The notes: generated by a model from the sequence alone, not told the origin. Positions 17,746 to 26,829 are shown, counted from the stretch's first letter. The stretch is 64,000 nt of DNA from Flavisolibacter longurius (GCA_014163555.1 JACJGO010000017.1:1-64000), one strand, 5' to 3'. Numbers and translations are program-made.

Positions 17746-18873
17746 ATGATTGTTGGTGTACTCAAAGAACCCTTACCCGAAACAAGAGTATCCCTCTTAC
17801 CCGAAGCAGTGTCCGTACTTACAAAAAGCGGTCATACGGTAATGGTCGAAAACGGTGCCGGCGAAGCTGCATTTGCAACGAATGTTGCCTATGAAAAAGC
17901 AGGTGCCTCTATTGTTTCCAAAGAAGACGTAGCAGCGCAAAGTGATGTGATTCTTACGATTCATCCACCTTCTCCGCAGTTAAAAATTTCCTCTCAAAAA
18001 GTATTGATCGGCGTTTACCAGGTGCTTTATAATGGCGAGCTTGTGAAGCAATTGGCACAGGCAGGAGTAACCGTTTTTAGCCTGGAAATGCTTCCCCGCA
18101 CCACCCGGGCACAAAGCATGGATGTGCTAAGCTCGCAGGCCAATATTTCCGGTTACAAAGCTGTCCTTCTGGCAGCCACCCTGTACCCGCGGTATTTCCC
18201 CATGTTCATGACAGCCGCCGGCAGCATTGCCCCGGCAAAGATCCTGATCCTTGGAGCCGGTGTGGCAGGTTTGCAGGCCATTGCTACCGCACGACGCCTG
18301 GGTGCTGTAGTGGAAGTGTTTGATACCCGTCCGGCTGTAAAAGAAGAAGTACAAAGCCTGGGTGCCAAGTTCGTGGAAGTAGAAGGGGCAGCAGATGCGT
18401 CTACTGCGGGTGGATATGCTGTAGAGCAAACAGAGGACTATAAACAACGGCAGCAGCAACGCATAAAAGACAGCATCGCCAAGGCGGATATTGTGATTAC
18501 AACCGCACAGATACCGGGTAAAAAAGCACCAATACTAATTACAGAGGATATGCTGGACGGTATGCGCTTTGGTTCCATTGTCATTGACCTCGCCGCTGCC
18601 ACCGGTGGCAATACACCGTTTACGAAAAACAATGAAACCGTTGTTCGCAATGGAGTAAGCATTGTAGGCAACAGTAATTTGCCGGCCACCATGCCATCAG
18701 ACGCCAGCAAATTATACGGGAAGAATATCCTGAATTTTCTGGCCCTCATCACTACAAAAGAAGGCGGCATTAACCTGGCCTGGGAAGATGATCTGGTGAA
18801 AGGATGCTGTATTTGTTTTAACGGTGAGATCATCAACGAAAGAGTAAAAACATTGAATCATATTCCGCAGTAA
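17746..18873 (+). CDS. pntAA: NAD(P) transhydrogenase, soluble alpha-1 subunit
   Basis: A 375-residue NAD(H)-binding domain I of the proton-translocating transhydrogenase. It starts MIVGVLKEPLPETRVSLLPE, as alanine dehydrogenase/PntA proteins do. The nucleotide fold is GAGVAGLQAIATARRLGAVVEVFDTRP (about 166-192), and the RQD-loop-like region plus GNSNLPATMPSDAS (about 305-318) are conserved. The enzyme uses the proton gradient to drive hydride transfer from NADH to NADP+. In this organism the alpha subunit is split into AA and AB, as in Rhodospirillum. The AB gene starts 15 bases after the stop. Confidence 0.94.
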   Translation: MIVGVLKEPLPETRVSLLPEAVSVLTKSGHTVMVENGAGEAAFATNVAYEKAGASIVSKEDVAAQSDVILTIHPPSPQLKISSQKVLIGVYQVLYNGELVKQLAQAGVTVFSLEMLPRTTRAQSMDVLSSQANISGYKAVLLAATLYPRYFPMFMTAAGSIAPAKILILGAGVAGLQAIATARRLGAVVEVFDTRPAVKEEVQSLGAKFVEVEGAADASTAGGYAVEQTEDYKQRQQQRIKDSIAKADIVITTAQIPGKKAPILITEDMLDGMRFGSIVIDLAAATGGNTPFTKNNETVVRNGVSIVGNSNLPATMPSDASKLYGKNILNFLALITTKEGGINLAWEDDLVKGCCICFNGEIINERVKTLNHIPQ

Positions 18874-18888
18874 AAACCATTTGAAGAC

Positions 18889-19191
18889 ATGTTTAACTGG
18901 ATTGCAGCAAACGAACAGATCATCTACATTGTTATCCTGATGATTTTTGTCGGCATAGAAGTGATCGGCCGAGTGCCCAGCGTACTCCATACACCGCTAA
19001 TGAGTGGCGCCAATGCCATTCACGGCGTGGTGATTATCGGGGCCATCATTGTCATGGGAAAAGCAGAAAGCGAAAATTACCTTGCGCTGATACTTGGCTT
19101 CCTGGCCGTGATCGTCGGAACCTTGAATGTGGTGGGTGGTTTTGTGGTAACCGACCGCATGCTGGAAATGTTCAAAAAGAAAAAGAAATAA
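18889..19191 (+). CDS. pntAB: NAD(P) transhydrogenase, membrane alpha-2 subunit
   Basis: A 100-residue integral membrane protein matching the C-terminal membrane part of PntA. Three hydrophobic helices are visible: IIYIVILMIFVGIEVIGRVP, TPLMSGANAIHGVVIIGAIIVMG and LALILGFLAVIVGTLNVVGGFVVTDRML. The PLMSGANAIHG block in the second helix is the conserved stretch that lines the proton channel. The end is strongly basic (FKKKKK), which places the C-terminus in the cytoplasm. It lies between pntAA and pntB, with gaps of 15 and 29 bases. Confidence 0.94.
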   Translation: MFNWIAANEQIIYIVILMIFVGIEVIGRVPSVLHTPLMSGANAIHGVVIIGAIIVMGKAESENYLALILGFLAVIVGTLNVVGGFVVTDRMLEMFKKKKK

Positions 19192-19220
19192 AGCCTAACA
19201 GAAAGGAACAAACGAAAATC

Positions 19221-20693
19221 ATGGAAGGAAACGTTCTGACGCTGCTCTACATCATTGCTTCTATCACGTTCATTGTTGGGCTGAAAATGCTTTCACATCC
19301 CGAATCGGCACGCCGCGGCAACCTGCTGGCGGCCGGTGGTATGACGCTGGCAATTCTTGGAACTATTTTTCTCTACCGCGATAAAGACACGCCGGGTGGT
19401 CTGCACAATTACGGGTGGATCTTTGCTGCCATTGCCATTGGCGCCATCATTGGTACCATGGCGGCGCGGAAAGTAAAGATGACAGCCATGCCGGAGATGG
19501 TAAGTCTTTTTAACGGTATGGGTGGCGCCTGTGCAGCCCTGATATCACTGATTGAGTTTGATCACCTGGCCCGGCTTGATTTCCAGGAAACGGTTGTCAC
19601 TTCTTATGTTTCGCACCTGAATGCAACAACCAATATTGTGAGCACGGCACCCGTTTCCTCCGGCACCTTGCTAATCATTTTACTGGGTTTGATCATTGGA
19701 TCCGTTTCCTTTTCCGGTTCTGTTATCGCCTGGGGCAAGCTCAATGGTAAAATAAAAGACTACTCATTCAAGGGACAGCACATTGTGAACCTGCTCATCC
19801 TTGCAGTAATTGTGACACTGGCCGTAATCATTATTGGCTGGCTGCCGCAAAATGCTTCCCTACTTTTTTATCTTGTTTTTCTGCTGGCGTTGATCTACGG
19901 AATATTTTTCGTTTTTCCGATTGGCGGCGCTGATATGCCGGTAGTGATCTCCCTGCTCAATTCCTTCACGGGAGTGGCTGCTGCCTGCGGTGGATTTTTA
20001 TACAACAACAAAGTCATGCTCACGGGTGGCATCCTGGTGGGTGCAGCCGGTACGCTGCTGACTATTTTGATGTGTAAGGCTATGAACCGTTCTCTGGCCA
20101 ATGTTTTAATTGGGTCCTTCGGTGGCGGACAGGCTGGTGCCGTTGGTGCCAAAGAACAGGGTCAACACAAGGAAATCAGTTTGGCCGATGCCGCCGTAGT
20201 GATGGCGTATGCCAATAAGGTAATGATTGTTCCGGGTTACGGCCTGGCGGTGGCACAGGCGCAGCATGCCTGCCACGAACTGGAAAAACTGCTTAATGAA
20301 AAAGGTGTAACGGTAAAATATGCCATTCACCCGGTGGCCGGCCGGATGCCGGGCCATATGAACGTGTTACTGGCCGAAGCCGATGTGGATTATGACAAAT
20401 TACAGGAGATGGAAGCGGCCAATGATGAATTCAGCACAACCGATGTGGTGCTGGTATTGGGTGCAAACGACGTGGTAAACCCAGCCGCCAAATCCGATCC
20501 TTCTTCGCCCATTTACGGGATGCCCATCCTGGATGTGGAACTGGCCAAAACCATTATCGTCAACAAGCGAAGCATGAAGCCCGGTTATGCTGGTATCGAG
20601 AACGATCTTTTCTTCCGTCCCAAAACCTCCATGCTTTTTGGTGATGCCAAAAAAGTATTGCAGGACCTTATCGCGGAAATAAAGAACACGTGA
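19221..20693 (+). CDS. pntB: NAD(P) transhydrogenase, beta subunit
   Basis: A 490-residue subunit with nine or so membrane helices (about 1-290) and a C-terminal NADP(H)-binding domain III. Conserved membrane loops include MPEMVSLFNGMGGACAALIS and GGADMPVVISLLNSFTGVAAACGGF. Domain III shows MIVPGYGLAVAQAQH, HPVAGRMPGHMNVLLAEA and VVLVLGANDVVNPAAK, where the bound NADP sits. It completes the pntAA-pntAB-pntB operon, which supplies NADPH and fits functionally with folA upstream. The stop codon lies in the first unit of a 7-base tandem repeat. Confidence 0.96.
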   Translation: MEGNVLTLLYIIASITFIVGLKMLSHPESARRGNLLAAGGMTLAILGTIFLYRDKDTPGGLHNYGWIFAAIAIGAIIGTMAARKVKMTAMPEMVSLFNGMGGACAALISLIEFDHLARLDFQETVVTSYVSHLNATTNIVSTAPVSSGTLLIILLGLIIGSVSFSGSVIAWGKLNGKIKDYSFKGQHIVNLLILAVIVTLAVIIIGWLPQNASLLFYLVFLLALIYGIFFVFPIGGADMPVVISLLNSFTGVAAACGGFLYNNKVMLTGGILVGAAGTLLTILMCKAMNRSLANVLIGSFGGGQAGAVGAKEQGQHKEISLADAAVVMAYANKVMIVPGYGLAVAQAQHACHELEKLLNEKGVTVKYAIHPVAGRMPGHMNVLLAEADVDYDKLQEMEAANDEFSTTDVVLVLGANDVVNPAAKSDPSSPIYGMPILDVELAKTIIVNKRSMKPGYAGIENDLFFRPKTSMLFGDAKKVLQDLIAEIKNT

Positions 20694-20717
20694 GTGGTGG
20701 ATGGTCAGTGGTGAATA
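20690..20717. repeat. Heptanucleotide repeat at the pntB stop codon
   Basis: Four degenerate 7-base units (GTGAGTG, GTGGATG, GTCAGTG, GTGAATA) start within the pntB stop codon. The family is the reverse complement of the CATTCAC-type arrays at 39.5, 42.5 and 57.7 kb. Confidence 0.6.
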
Positions 20718-20845
20718 TTTTCGACGGACATATTATCCCAATGGCATAAGGACCAACGCAAAATGCTAAAACTTGGCTGATAAAAAAAGCCTGCAGGCTG
20801 GCAACGCTGTCCCCTTTTACCTTTGCCCTTTGCGAATTGTTTACC

Positions 20846-22273
20846 ATGAAACTTCCCGAAGCGTTTTTATCATCATTGGAAGGTGTACCTGGTTTTGACA
20901 GGGAACGCTTTGTGGCTGTACATGAACAGGAGGGAGGCGTAACCTCCATCCGCATCAACCCGGCGAAGCCATTGGAAATAGCAACAGAACCAGATGCGGA
21001 GGTATCCGAAATATCAGACGACTCACGTTTGACGTTTGACGTTTCACGGTTGACCCCTGTTCCCTGGTCGCGGTACGGTTATTACCTGCCGCAACGGCCT
21101 TCCTTTACATTCGATCCCCTGTTTCATGCCGGTTGTTATTATGTACAGGAAGCGTCGAGCATGTTCCTGGAGCAGGCATTGGTACAGTTGGTTGATCTAA
21201 CCCAACCGCTAAAAGTACTGGATCTTTGTGCCGCACCGGGTGGCAAATCTACCCACCTGCAGTCCTTGCTTACAACCGAAAGCCTTTTGGTCAGCAATGA
21301 AGTCATCCGGCAACGCAGTGTAGTGCTTACCGACAATATTATAAAATGGGGCAGCAGCAATGTTTTTGTCACCAACAACGACCCAAAAGCTTTTCAAAAA
21401 GTTCCCGGGTTTTTTGATGTCATGGTAGTAGATGCACCTTGTAGCGGAAGCGGGTTGTTTCGCAAAGACAGCGAAGCCATTGACGAGTGGAGCTTGAATA
21501 ACGTGGCCCTTTGCAGCCAGCGGCAGCAGCGTATTTTGGCTGATGCTTTGCCGGCCCTAAAAGAAGGCGGCCTGCTGGTTTATTCCACCTGCTCCTATTC
21601 TGTGGAAGAAGACGAAGCCATCATGGATTGGCTGATTAAAGAAATGGAGATGGAAAACCTGCCGTTGCCATCGGTACAGGAAGGCATTGTTATCAGCACT
21701 TCTGCAAGATCTTCCGCGGTTGGTTACCGCTTTTACCCTGACAAGCTAAAAGGTGAAGGCTTATTTCTTGCCTGTTTTCGGAAGAAAAGCGAAAGCGACA
21801 CTGTGCGAATAAAACAGGGAAAGCCGGAGACCATTTCTACCCGGGAGAAAAAAATAATAGAGGAATGGATCAACGGCAAAGGCCAGGAGATAGTACGGTT
21901 CCGCAACAACGTTATTGTGTTGCCCAAAGGCTTTCTGCCGGATTTCTTGTTACTTTCCGCTCACCTGAATCTGCTCTATGCCGGTACTACCGTTGGTGAA
22001 ATTTTTAAAGAAAAGCTAGTACCGCATCATGCACTCTCACAAAGCCTTCTGCTTTCCGAAAACGTTAAAACTGTTGATCTTTCTTATGCCGATGCCATTA
22101 AATATTTGCAGCGACAGGATTTTTCATGTACACCGCAAAGCATTGGATGGCAGGTAGTTCGCTATAAAGAAAAGCCACTAGGTTGGATCAACGCCCTGAA
22201 AAACCGGGTGAACAATTACTATCCGAAAGAAATCCGCATTTTAAAACAGAATCATTCCGCTTTTGAGAAATAA
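20846..22273 (+). CDS. RsmF/NOL1-NOP2-Sun-like rRNA cytosine-C5 methyltransferase
   Basis: A 475-residue RNA m5C methyltransferase of the RsmB/RsmF family. The SAM motif is VLDLCAAPGGKSTHL (about 124-138). The two reactive cysteines are in VDAPCSGSGLFRKD (motif IV) and VYSTCSYSVEEDEA (motif VI). The C-terminal 180 residues include a PUA-like RmsF_methyltransferase C part (LPKGFLPDFLLLSAHLNLLYAGTTVGEIF). An in-frame 7-base repeat (21020-21054) encodes DSRLTFDVSRLT in the linker before PWSRYGYYLPQRP. I chose the ATG at 20846 over a TTG nine bases upstream. The likely target is 16S rRNA, as in RsmF, but I cannot tell which base. Confidence 0.9.
   Translation: MKLPEAFLSSLEGVPGFDRERFVAVHEQEGGVTSIRINPAKPLEIATEPDAEVSEISDDSRLTFDVSRLTPVPWSRYGYYLPQRPSFTFDPLFHAGCYYVQEASSMFLEQALVQLVDLTQPLKVLDLCAAPGGKSTHLQSLLTTESLLVSNEVIRQRSVVLTDNIIKWGSSNVFVTNNDPKAFQKVPGFFDVMVVDAPCSGSGLFRKDSEAIDEWSLNNVALCSQRQQRILADALPALKEGGLLVYSTCSYSVEEDEAIMDWLIKEMEMENLPLPSVQEGIVISTSARSSAVGYRFYPDKLKGEGLFLACFRKKSESDTVRIKQGKPETISTREKKIIEEWINGKGQEIVRFRNNVIVLPKGFLPDFLLLSAHLNLLYAGTTVGEIFKEKLVPHHALSQSLLLSENVKTVDLSYADAIKYLQRQDFSCTPQSIGWQVVRYKEKPLGWINALKNRVNNYYPKEIRILKQNHSAFEK
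21020..21054. repeat. Heptanucleotide repeat inside the RNA methyltransferase gene
   Basis: Five consecutive 7-base units: GACTCAC, GTTTGAC, GTTTGAC, GTTTCAC, GGTTGAC. They are read in frame as part of the protein's linker. Gain or loss of one unit would shift the frame. Confidence 0.75.
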
Positions 22274-22354
22274 TAGGCATATTTGTAACTATCAAAAGAT
22301 AGACTGGTACGTGAAGAAAGACTACCGGTTCTGAAAAACCCAACTCTATCCACC

Positions 22355-23320
22355 ATGAAAAAAATCATTTTTTCCGCCATCATTTTTCTGTGCTGCCACG
22401 GTGTATTTGCCCAAAACCTGGTTGTTCAACACAACAGCAAAGGAGCATACCTGGTGCACACCGTTACACCCAAAGAAAACTTTTATTCTCTTGGTCGCCT
22501 GTACAACATTCCGCCCAAAGACATTGCAGCGTTTAACGGGCTGGAAATGGAGCGGGGACTTAGCATTGGCCAGTCGGTGAACATTCCTTTGCTTGCGCAG
22601 AATTTTTCGCAGGAATCCTCCACGGGTAATCCGGTGTATTACGTTGTTGGGGAAAAGGAAGGGTTATACCGTGTGAGTGTTAATAACAACAAGGTATTGA
22701 TGGCCAATTTGCGCAAGTGGAATAATCTTAGTTCGGATGTGATCTCCCCAGGCCAGCGCCTGATTGTCGGTTACCTGGTATCGAACGAGATGACGGCGTC
22801 CAACGGCGCCAGGGCTCAGGAGCCGGCAAGACAACAGGAAGTAGCAAGGGTTACCGAAGAAAAACCTGTACAAACGGTAACAGAAACAAAACCACAACCG
22901 CGAACGGAGTCTGCGCCGGAAAGAAGAACGGAAACGGTGGCTGCAGAAAAAAAGACCGAGCAACCCCGTACACTTAATACAGCCGTGAACGATGGTAATG
23001 GCGGCTATTTCAAAGCTTCGTTTGAAGCGCAGGTAAAAGCACAGCCCGTGCAGAAAGATGAAATGGCTTCTGCCGGCATCTTCAAAACGGCCAGCGGCTG
23101 GCAGGATGCAAAGTATTATGCGCTGCTCGACAACGTTGAACCGGGCACCATTATCCGTATTGTCAACCCGAATAACAACAAAGCCGTTTATGCCAAAGTG
23201 CTCGATAAGATGACCGGCATACGCCAGAACCAGGGATTTGACATTCGCATTTCCAATGCCGCAGCTACGGCACTGGATATTAATGAAACCGATAAGTTTT
23301 TTGTTCGGGTAAATTATTGA
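22355..23320 (+). CDS. Secreted LysM protein with C-terminal RlpA-like domain
   Basis: A 321-residue exported protein. A signal peptide (MKKIIFSAIIFLCCHGVFAQ) is followed by a LysM repeat (YLVHTVTPKENFYSLGRLYNIPPKDIAAFNGL, about 32-63) and a second, more divergent one (YYVVGEKEGLYRVSVNNN... LRKWNNLSSDVISPGQRLIVG, about 95-147). A low-complexity Glu/Thr/Pro/Arg linker (about 153-210) leads to a C-terminal double-psi-barrel-like domain (about 240-321, with ALLDNVEPGTIIRIVNPNN and GFDIRISNAAATALDI). The protein probably binds peptidoglycan in the periplasm. The linker resembles a flexible cell-wall spacer. A bidirectional terminator follows. Confidence 0.88.
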   Translation: MKKIIFSAIIFLCCHGVFAQNLVVQHNSKGAYLVHTVTPKENFYSLGRLYNIPPKDIAAFNGLEMERGLSIGQSVNIPLLAQNFSQESSTGNPVYYVVGEKEGLYRVSVNNNKVLMANLRKWNNLSSDVISPGQRLIVGYLVSNEMTASNGARAQEPARQQEVARVTEEKPVQTVTETKPQPRTESAPERRTETVAAEKKTEQPRTLNTAVNDGNGGYFKASFEAQVKAQPVQKDEMASAGIFKTASGWQDAKYYALLDNVEPGTIIRIVNPNNNKAVYAKVLDKMTGIRQNQGFDIRISNAAATALDINETDKFFVRVNY

Positions 23321-23334
23321 TCCTGCAGGATCAC

Positions 23335-23370
23335 TAAAAAAAGCGGAAGGTCACCTTCCGCTTTTTTTAG
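23335..23370. terminator. Bidirectional terminator between LysM and response-regulator genes
   Basis: AAAAAAAGCGGAAGG, loop TCA, CCTTCCGCTTTTTTT: a near-perfect hairpin with A and T runs on both flanks. It serves the convergent genes ending at 23320 and 23501. Confidence 0.85.
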
Positions 23371-23500
23371 TAGCAAACGTTTACCGCTAACCGGTTCATA
23401 ACTGAATACTGGCAGGAAGGAAATAGTTGTGGACTGTTGGGCCTTGTTGTTTTGCCATTGGTTATTCCAGAAAAATTTCTTGTGAAACCGTCTGCTTCCA

Positions 23501-24142
23501 TCAATCAATCAGGCCCCGCCGGATCGCTTCTTTCACCAGTGCCGCCGTATTTTTTGCGCCTAATTTCTGGGACAGGTTGAGCCGGTGTGTTTCCACGGTG
23601 CGTAGACTGATGAATAATTGGCCGGCAATTTCCTGATTGCTCAACCCTTCGGCTACCAGTTTCAGGATCTCCTTTTCCCGTTTGGTCAGCGGAATATCGA
23701 ATATGGATCGCCGTTGCCCGGTAATGCTTTCCTGCAGCAGGATCTTCTTCACCGTTTCGTCTAAGAATTCATTTCCCTCCATAACCGCGTGGACCGCATC
23801 AACAATAGTTTGTTGATCGGCATTTTTCAAAAGGTAGCCCATTGCCCCGTTGCGCATGACCTGCCGGATGTAATGTGAATCATCAAAACTTGTAAACGCA
23901 AGAATTTTTAAGGAAGGCTGTTTTTTCAGGGCGAGCTTGCAAAGATCAACGCCATTGGTTCCCGGCATTTGAATATCCATCAGTAAAACGTCTGCCGGCT
24001 GAACGTCGAGGTGGTTCAGCAGCGTGTCGCCATCGGTCGTGGTAAAAGAAATGCGAATGGTTTTGTGTCCCGCAAACATGGCTTTTAACCCATTGATGAC
24101 AACCTCGTGGTCGTCAATGACAGCAACGTTGATTACTTCCAT
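23501..24142 (-). CDS. NarL/LuxR-type response regulator
   Basis: A 213-residue response regulator. The receiver (1-120) has Asp10-Asp11 in NVAVIDDHEVV, phosphoacceptor Asp56 in VLLMDIQMPG, and Lys in GYLLKNAD. The LuxR-type helix-turn-helix (about 150-208) reads LTKREKEILKLVAEGLSNQEIAGQLF then SLRTVETHRLNLSQKLGAKN. I start at 24142 because the receiver begins there; earlier in-frame codons lie in the leader. No kinase is adjacent. The TPR kinase of the matching HisKA_3 type at 30189 is the nearest candidate partner. Its DNA site could be the TACGTAnnACTACTGA motif found upstream of three genes in between, which is inference. Confidence 0.94.
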   Translation of the reverse strand: MEVINVAVIDDHEVVINGLKAMFAGHKTIRISFTTTDGDTLLNHLDVQPADVLLMDIQMPGTNGVDLCKLALKKQPSLKILAFTSFDDSHYIRQVMRNGAMGYLLKNADQQTIVDAVHAVMEGNEFLDETVKKILLQESITGQRRSIFDIPLTKREKEILKLVAEGLSNQEIAGQLFISLRTVETHRLNLSQKLGAKNTAALVKEAIRRGLID

Positions 24143-24304
24143 AGCGTCATGCCTAAACTTTGTTTGACAAATGAGCAAAGAGTCAAATGTAAACAATGCC
24201 ACCGAAATTTTTGCTGCGCTTTATGGAAGAACGGTTGCTTTGGGATTGATTTTCTAGTGTGACTTTTCTATAATAACTGATCTTTTACTTAGGGGCGGGC
24301 AAAC

Positions 24305-24335
24305 GCAAAAACCGGGACATAGCCCGGGTTTTTGC
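24305..24335 (-). terminator. Terminator after the GATase-like lipoprotein gene
   Basis: GCAAAAACCGGG, six-base loop, CCCGGGTTTTTGC: a strong hairpin with one bulged G, flanked by A and T runs on both strands. On the minus strand it ends the transcript of the gene at 24378 and separates it from the response regulator. Confidence 0.7.
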
Positions 24336-24377
24336 CGATACGTTTACAGGAAAAGGAACGGCCTCATTGCACACCGG

Positions 24378-25355
24378 TCATAGCTGCAGGATCATTTGCT
24401 GCAACACTGCTTTTACGTCGTCCGACAGTACCGCATCGTGGAAAGTGGTATAAATGATATTGCCTCCAAACCTGTGCCCCTGTGCGGATGTGCGTGCCGT
24501 GCCCCATTGGATCTTCAGGGCTAGGGGGCCTTTTTGCGGATGATCCACCAACACGGTAGATCGTGGGTCCGCAGTTGACAGGCGGGTGATCTGAACATAC
24601 AGGGGCATATCGAACTCAGTAAGCATTTTGTTTTTGCCCAGTGCTTTTTTAAAAGATTCGAACTGAACGTCGGCTTCCGTTATGCCAACTTCGCCATCCA
24701 TATTGTACGATATCAGGTTGGAAGGTATGAAGCCCCAATCCTGTTCAGAAAGTCCGGCCAGTTCCAGGTCCGACGCGTATATGCTGTTCCCCTCCTTCAG
24801 GTAGCGGTCCAGCAGCTTGTCCGTTTCAAAATCAATGTAACCCGAATTGCAGTTCATCAGCAACAGATCGTATTGCTTAAGAACGTTGTAATCCGCTATG
24901 TCAGTTAGGCTCAGTTGCGTCGTTGGTATCCCCATTTTCTCCACCAGGCTTTGGATATTGTCAAACGAACCTCTGAGGTAGGCGATCTTGCCGGTGAACG
25001 CAAGCCTTGTTTCCCCCGCTGCCAGTTCGGTGATGCGGTTATTCCGTACCGTTACGTTTTTCCGTGCCGAAAAATGCGCCCCGGAACCTGCATACATCGT
25101 AATCGTGTATTCTCCCGCCGGCAGTTCCAGCTCAAACGTGCCGTTTTTATCGGTAAGGGTAGTTGCCTTTGCACCGTTTACCACCGTTTCTACTGTAACG
25201 GCAGGCAGTGCAATTTTTCCATTGGGTGAAAAAACGGTTCCTTTCAGCGTTCCATTTTTTGTAGGGTCATCAGGCCAATCAGTGGGTTTGCGACAGCCAA
25301 TGATAAGGGACAAACCACTTAATAGAAGGACCAAAAGTATTCGGGTAGATTTCAT
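24378..25355 (-). CDS. Lipoprotein with carboxypeptidase-regulatory-like and GATase-like domains
   Basis: A 325-residue lipoprotein. The signal MKSTRILLVLLLSGLSLIIGC gives the acylated Cys21. A CarboxypepD_reg-like beta-sandwich follows (about 37-115: GTLKGTVFSPNGKIALPAVTVETV, then TLTDKNGTFELELPAGEYTITMYA). The rest looks like a class I glutamine amidotransferase-like fold without its catalytic Cys (about 125-325: GKIAYLRGSFDNIQSLVEKM, YDLLLMNCNSGYIDFETDKLLDRYL, GNIIYTTFHDAVL). The final part resembles ThuA/GATase1-like domains used for binding. It lies 35 bases downstream of the ZU5-like lipoprotein gene at 25391, on the same strand, so both are probably cotranscribed. Confidence 0.8.
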   Translation of the reverse strand: MKSTRILLVLLLSGLSLIIGCRKPTDWPDDPTKNGTLKGTVFSPNGKIALPAVTVETVVNGAKATTLTDKNGTFELELPAGEYTITMYAGSGAHFSARKNVTVRNNRITELAAGETRLAFTGKIAYLRGSFDNIQSLVEKMGIPTTQLSLTDIADYNVLKQYDLLLMNCNSGYIDFETDKLLDRYLKEGNSIYASDLELAGLSEQDWGFIPSNLISYNMDGEVGITEADVQFESFKKALGKNKMLTEFDMPLYVQITRLSTADPRSTVLVDHPQKGPLALKIQWGTARTSAQGHRFGGNIIYTTFHDAVLSDDVKAVLQQMILQL

Positions 25356-25390
25356 AATTTACTTTTGATTTTTAAAATAGATGGAAAGGC

Positions 25391-26716
25391 TTAACCAAAT
25401 TTCAGTTTGAAGTAGCCCTGGATGCGGTACGCATTATTATGGCAATTGACGTTCTCAATAAAGGGCTCTGAACGCTCGATAAGGAATTCTCCAATTACCC
25501 AGTTGTCGCCTGATGCATTTTTCTGATATTCGATGATGCGTACATAACCGGGGCTGGTGAATTTTTCCGATCGCGGACAGGGCGCATAATAAAAAGGTTC
25601 ATAAACGGTATAGGGCGCCGGCTTTTTTACAATGTATTCAAACGTTGTTTGGTCTTCATTCGAAACCGGGTTGCTCCAGGCCCAGGTTCCTTCCCCTTTG
25701 GCACGACCACCATTTATGGTTAGCGCAATTTCGTGGCGGTCGTAGGGATAACTGCCGTCGTCGCGAATGGAAGTGCCATCTGTAAAAAGCTCGGTGTCGA
25801 AATGAATCCAGGCACCTCCGTTGATCTGTAAATGAATTCCGGGCTTGATTTTATCCACAATGGTGATGTGCCGGAACAGGAACAAGGTACCGTGTCTTTT
25901 TAAATTCAGCTTTGCTTCCACCATGGCCGGGTTGTTGGGAGTTGGTACCGTAGCCGGCGCTTTGAAGATGGCCGACGATACGGTGGGAACACCGGTTATC
26001 GTGCCATTTCCCGGACCATTCACAATTCGCCAGTCCACCGGCAGGTTAATTGTTTCCGGCTCTTCCAGATAGTATTCTTCTTTGTCCATGTATTCGTCAG
26101 TTGGCAGCAAACCGTGTGGGATTACAGACATAACACGAATCGTGGCGGAGGAATTGACGTGCACCGAGAAATCCGCCTTCGGGGTTAAAAAGATGGTTTC
26201 GTATGTAGTCCAGTCGCTGAAATGATTTGTTTCAACCGAAACGGTTTTTGCCTGTTCGTTAACCTGCACTTTGCCCATGCCTTTCCATTTTCCTTTATCA
26301 TCTTGGTAGGCAATGCCTGACAAGGCCGGTGTGGGGCTCTCAAATTCTTCATCCGCAAACCGGAAAGTCAGTTTCACCGGTTTGGAAAATTGTTGCCCGT
26401 GCGGGGTGAGGCGGTAAGCCGTTCGGGAGGCATTTTCCGGTGCATCCACCAGTGTCCGGGTGATCATTTCAATGTTCACATTCACAGGGGAGGTGAGGGC
26501 TCCCGAAGGAATATCTACGGTCAGGTTTCCGTCTGCAGATGTGAGTGATCCACCCTGCGGGCCAATCATTTCTTCCGCCGGTGTGCCAAAGGGTTCGCCA
26601 ACGGGCCGCACAACACCGGTTGAACCCTGGCCTGGTTTGGGTACAATCGGGCCTTCTTTTTTACAGGCAGGTAAACAGAGAAGAAACAGACAGCAGATAG
26701 TTAGTAGCTTTTTCAT
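25391..26716 (-). CDS. Lipoprotein with ZU5-like domain
   Basis: A 441-residue lipoprotein (signal MKKLLTICCLFLLCLPAC, Cys18). Residues about 48-150 form a ZU5-like beta domain: EMIGPQGGSLTSADGNLTVDIPSGALTSPVNVNIEMI then AYRLTPHGQQFSKPVKLTFRF, a pattern seen in bacterial surface proteins and in eukaryotic ankyrin/netrin receptors. The remaining 290 residues are beta-rich and unassigned, with a SAIFKAPATVPTPNNPAMVEA immunoglobulin-like strand region. It is the first gene of a two-gene unit with 24378. A copy of the shared 38-bp motif lies 151 bases upstream of its start. Confidence 0.8.
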   Translation of the reverse strand: MKKLLTICCLFLLCLPACKKEGPIVPKPGQGSTGVVRPVGEPFGTPAEEMIGPQGGSLTSADGNLTVDIPSGALTSPVNVNIEMITRTLVDAPENASRTAYRLTPHGQQFSKPVKLTFRFADEEFESPTPALSGIAYQDDKGKWKGMGKVQVNEQAKTVSVETNHFSDWTTYETIFLTPKADFSVHVNSSATIRVMSVIPHGLLPTDEYMDKEEYYLEEPETINLPVDWRIVNGPGNGTITGVPTVSSAIFKAPATVPTPNNPAMVEAKLNLKRHGTLFLFRHITIVDKIKPGIHLQINGGAWIHFDTELFTDGTSIRDDGSYPYDRHEIALTINGGRAKGEGTWAWSNPVSNEDQTTFEYIVKKPAPYTVYEPFYYAPCPRSEKFTSPGYVRIIEYQKNASGDNWVIGEFLIERSEPFIENVNCHNNAYRIQGYFKLKFG

Positions 26717-26829
26717 TTTTTTTGGTTTAGTGGGTGATCGGCTCTTCCGATTCCTACATGATTTTGGTTTGAGTAAAGGCGTAAAATTTCGTATGCAAAA
26801 CTCTCCGGTACCGGTTATCTTTTTTTCAG

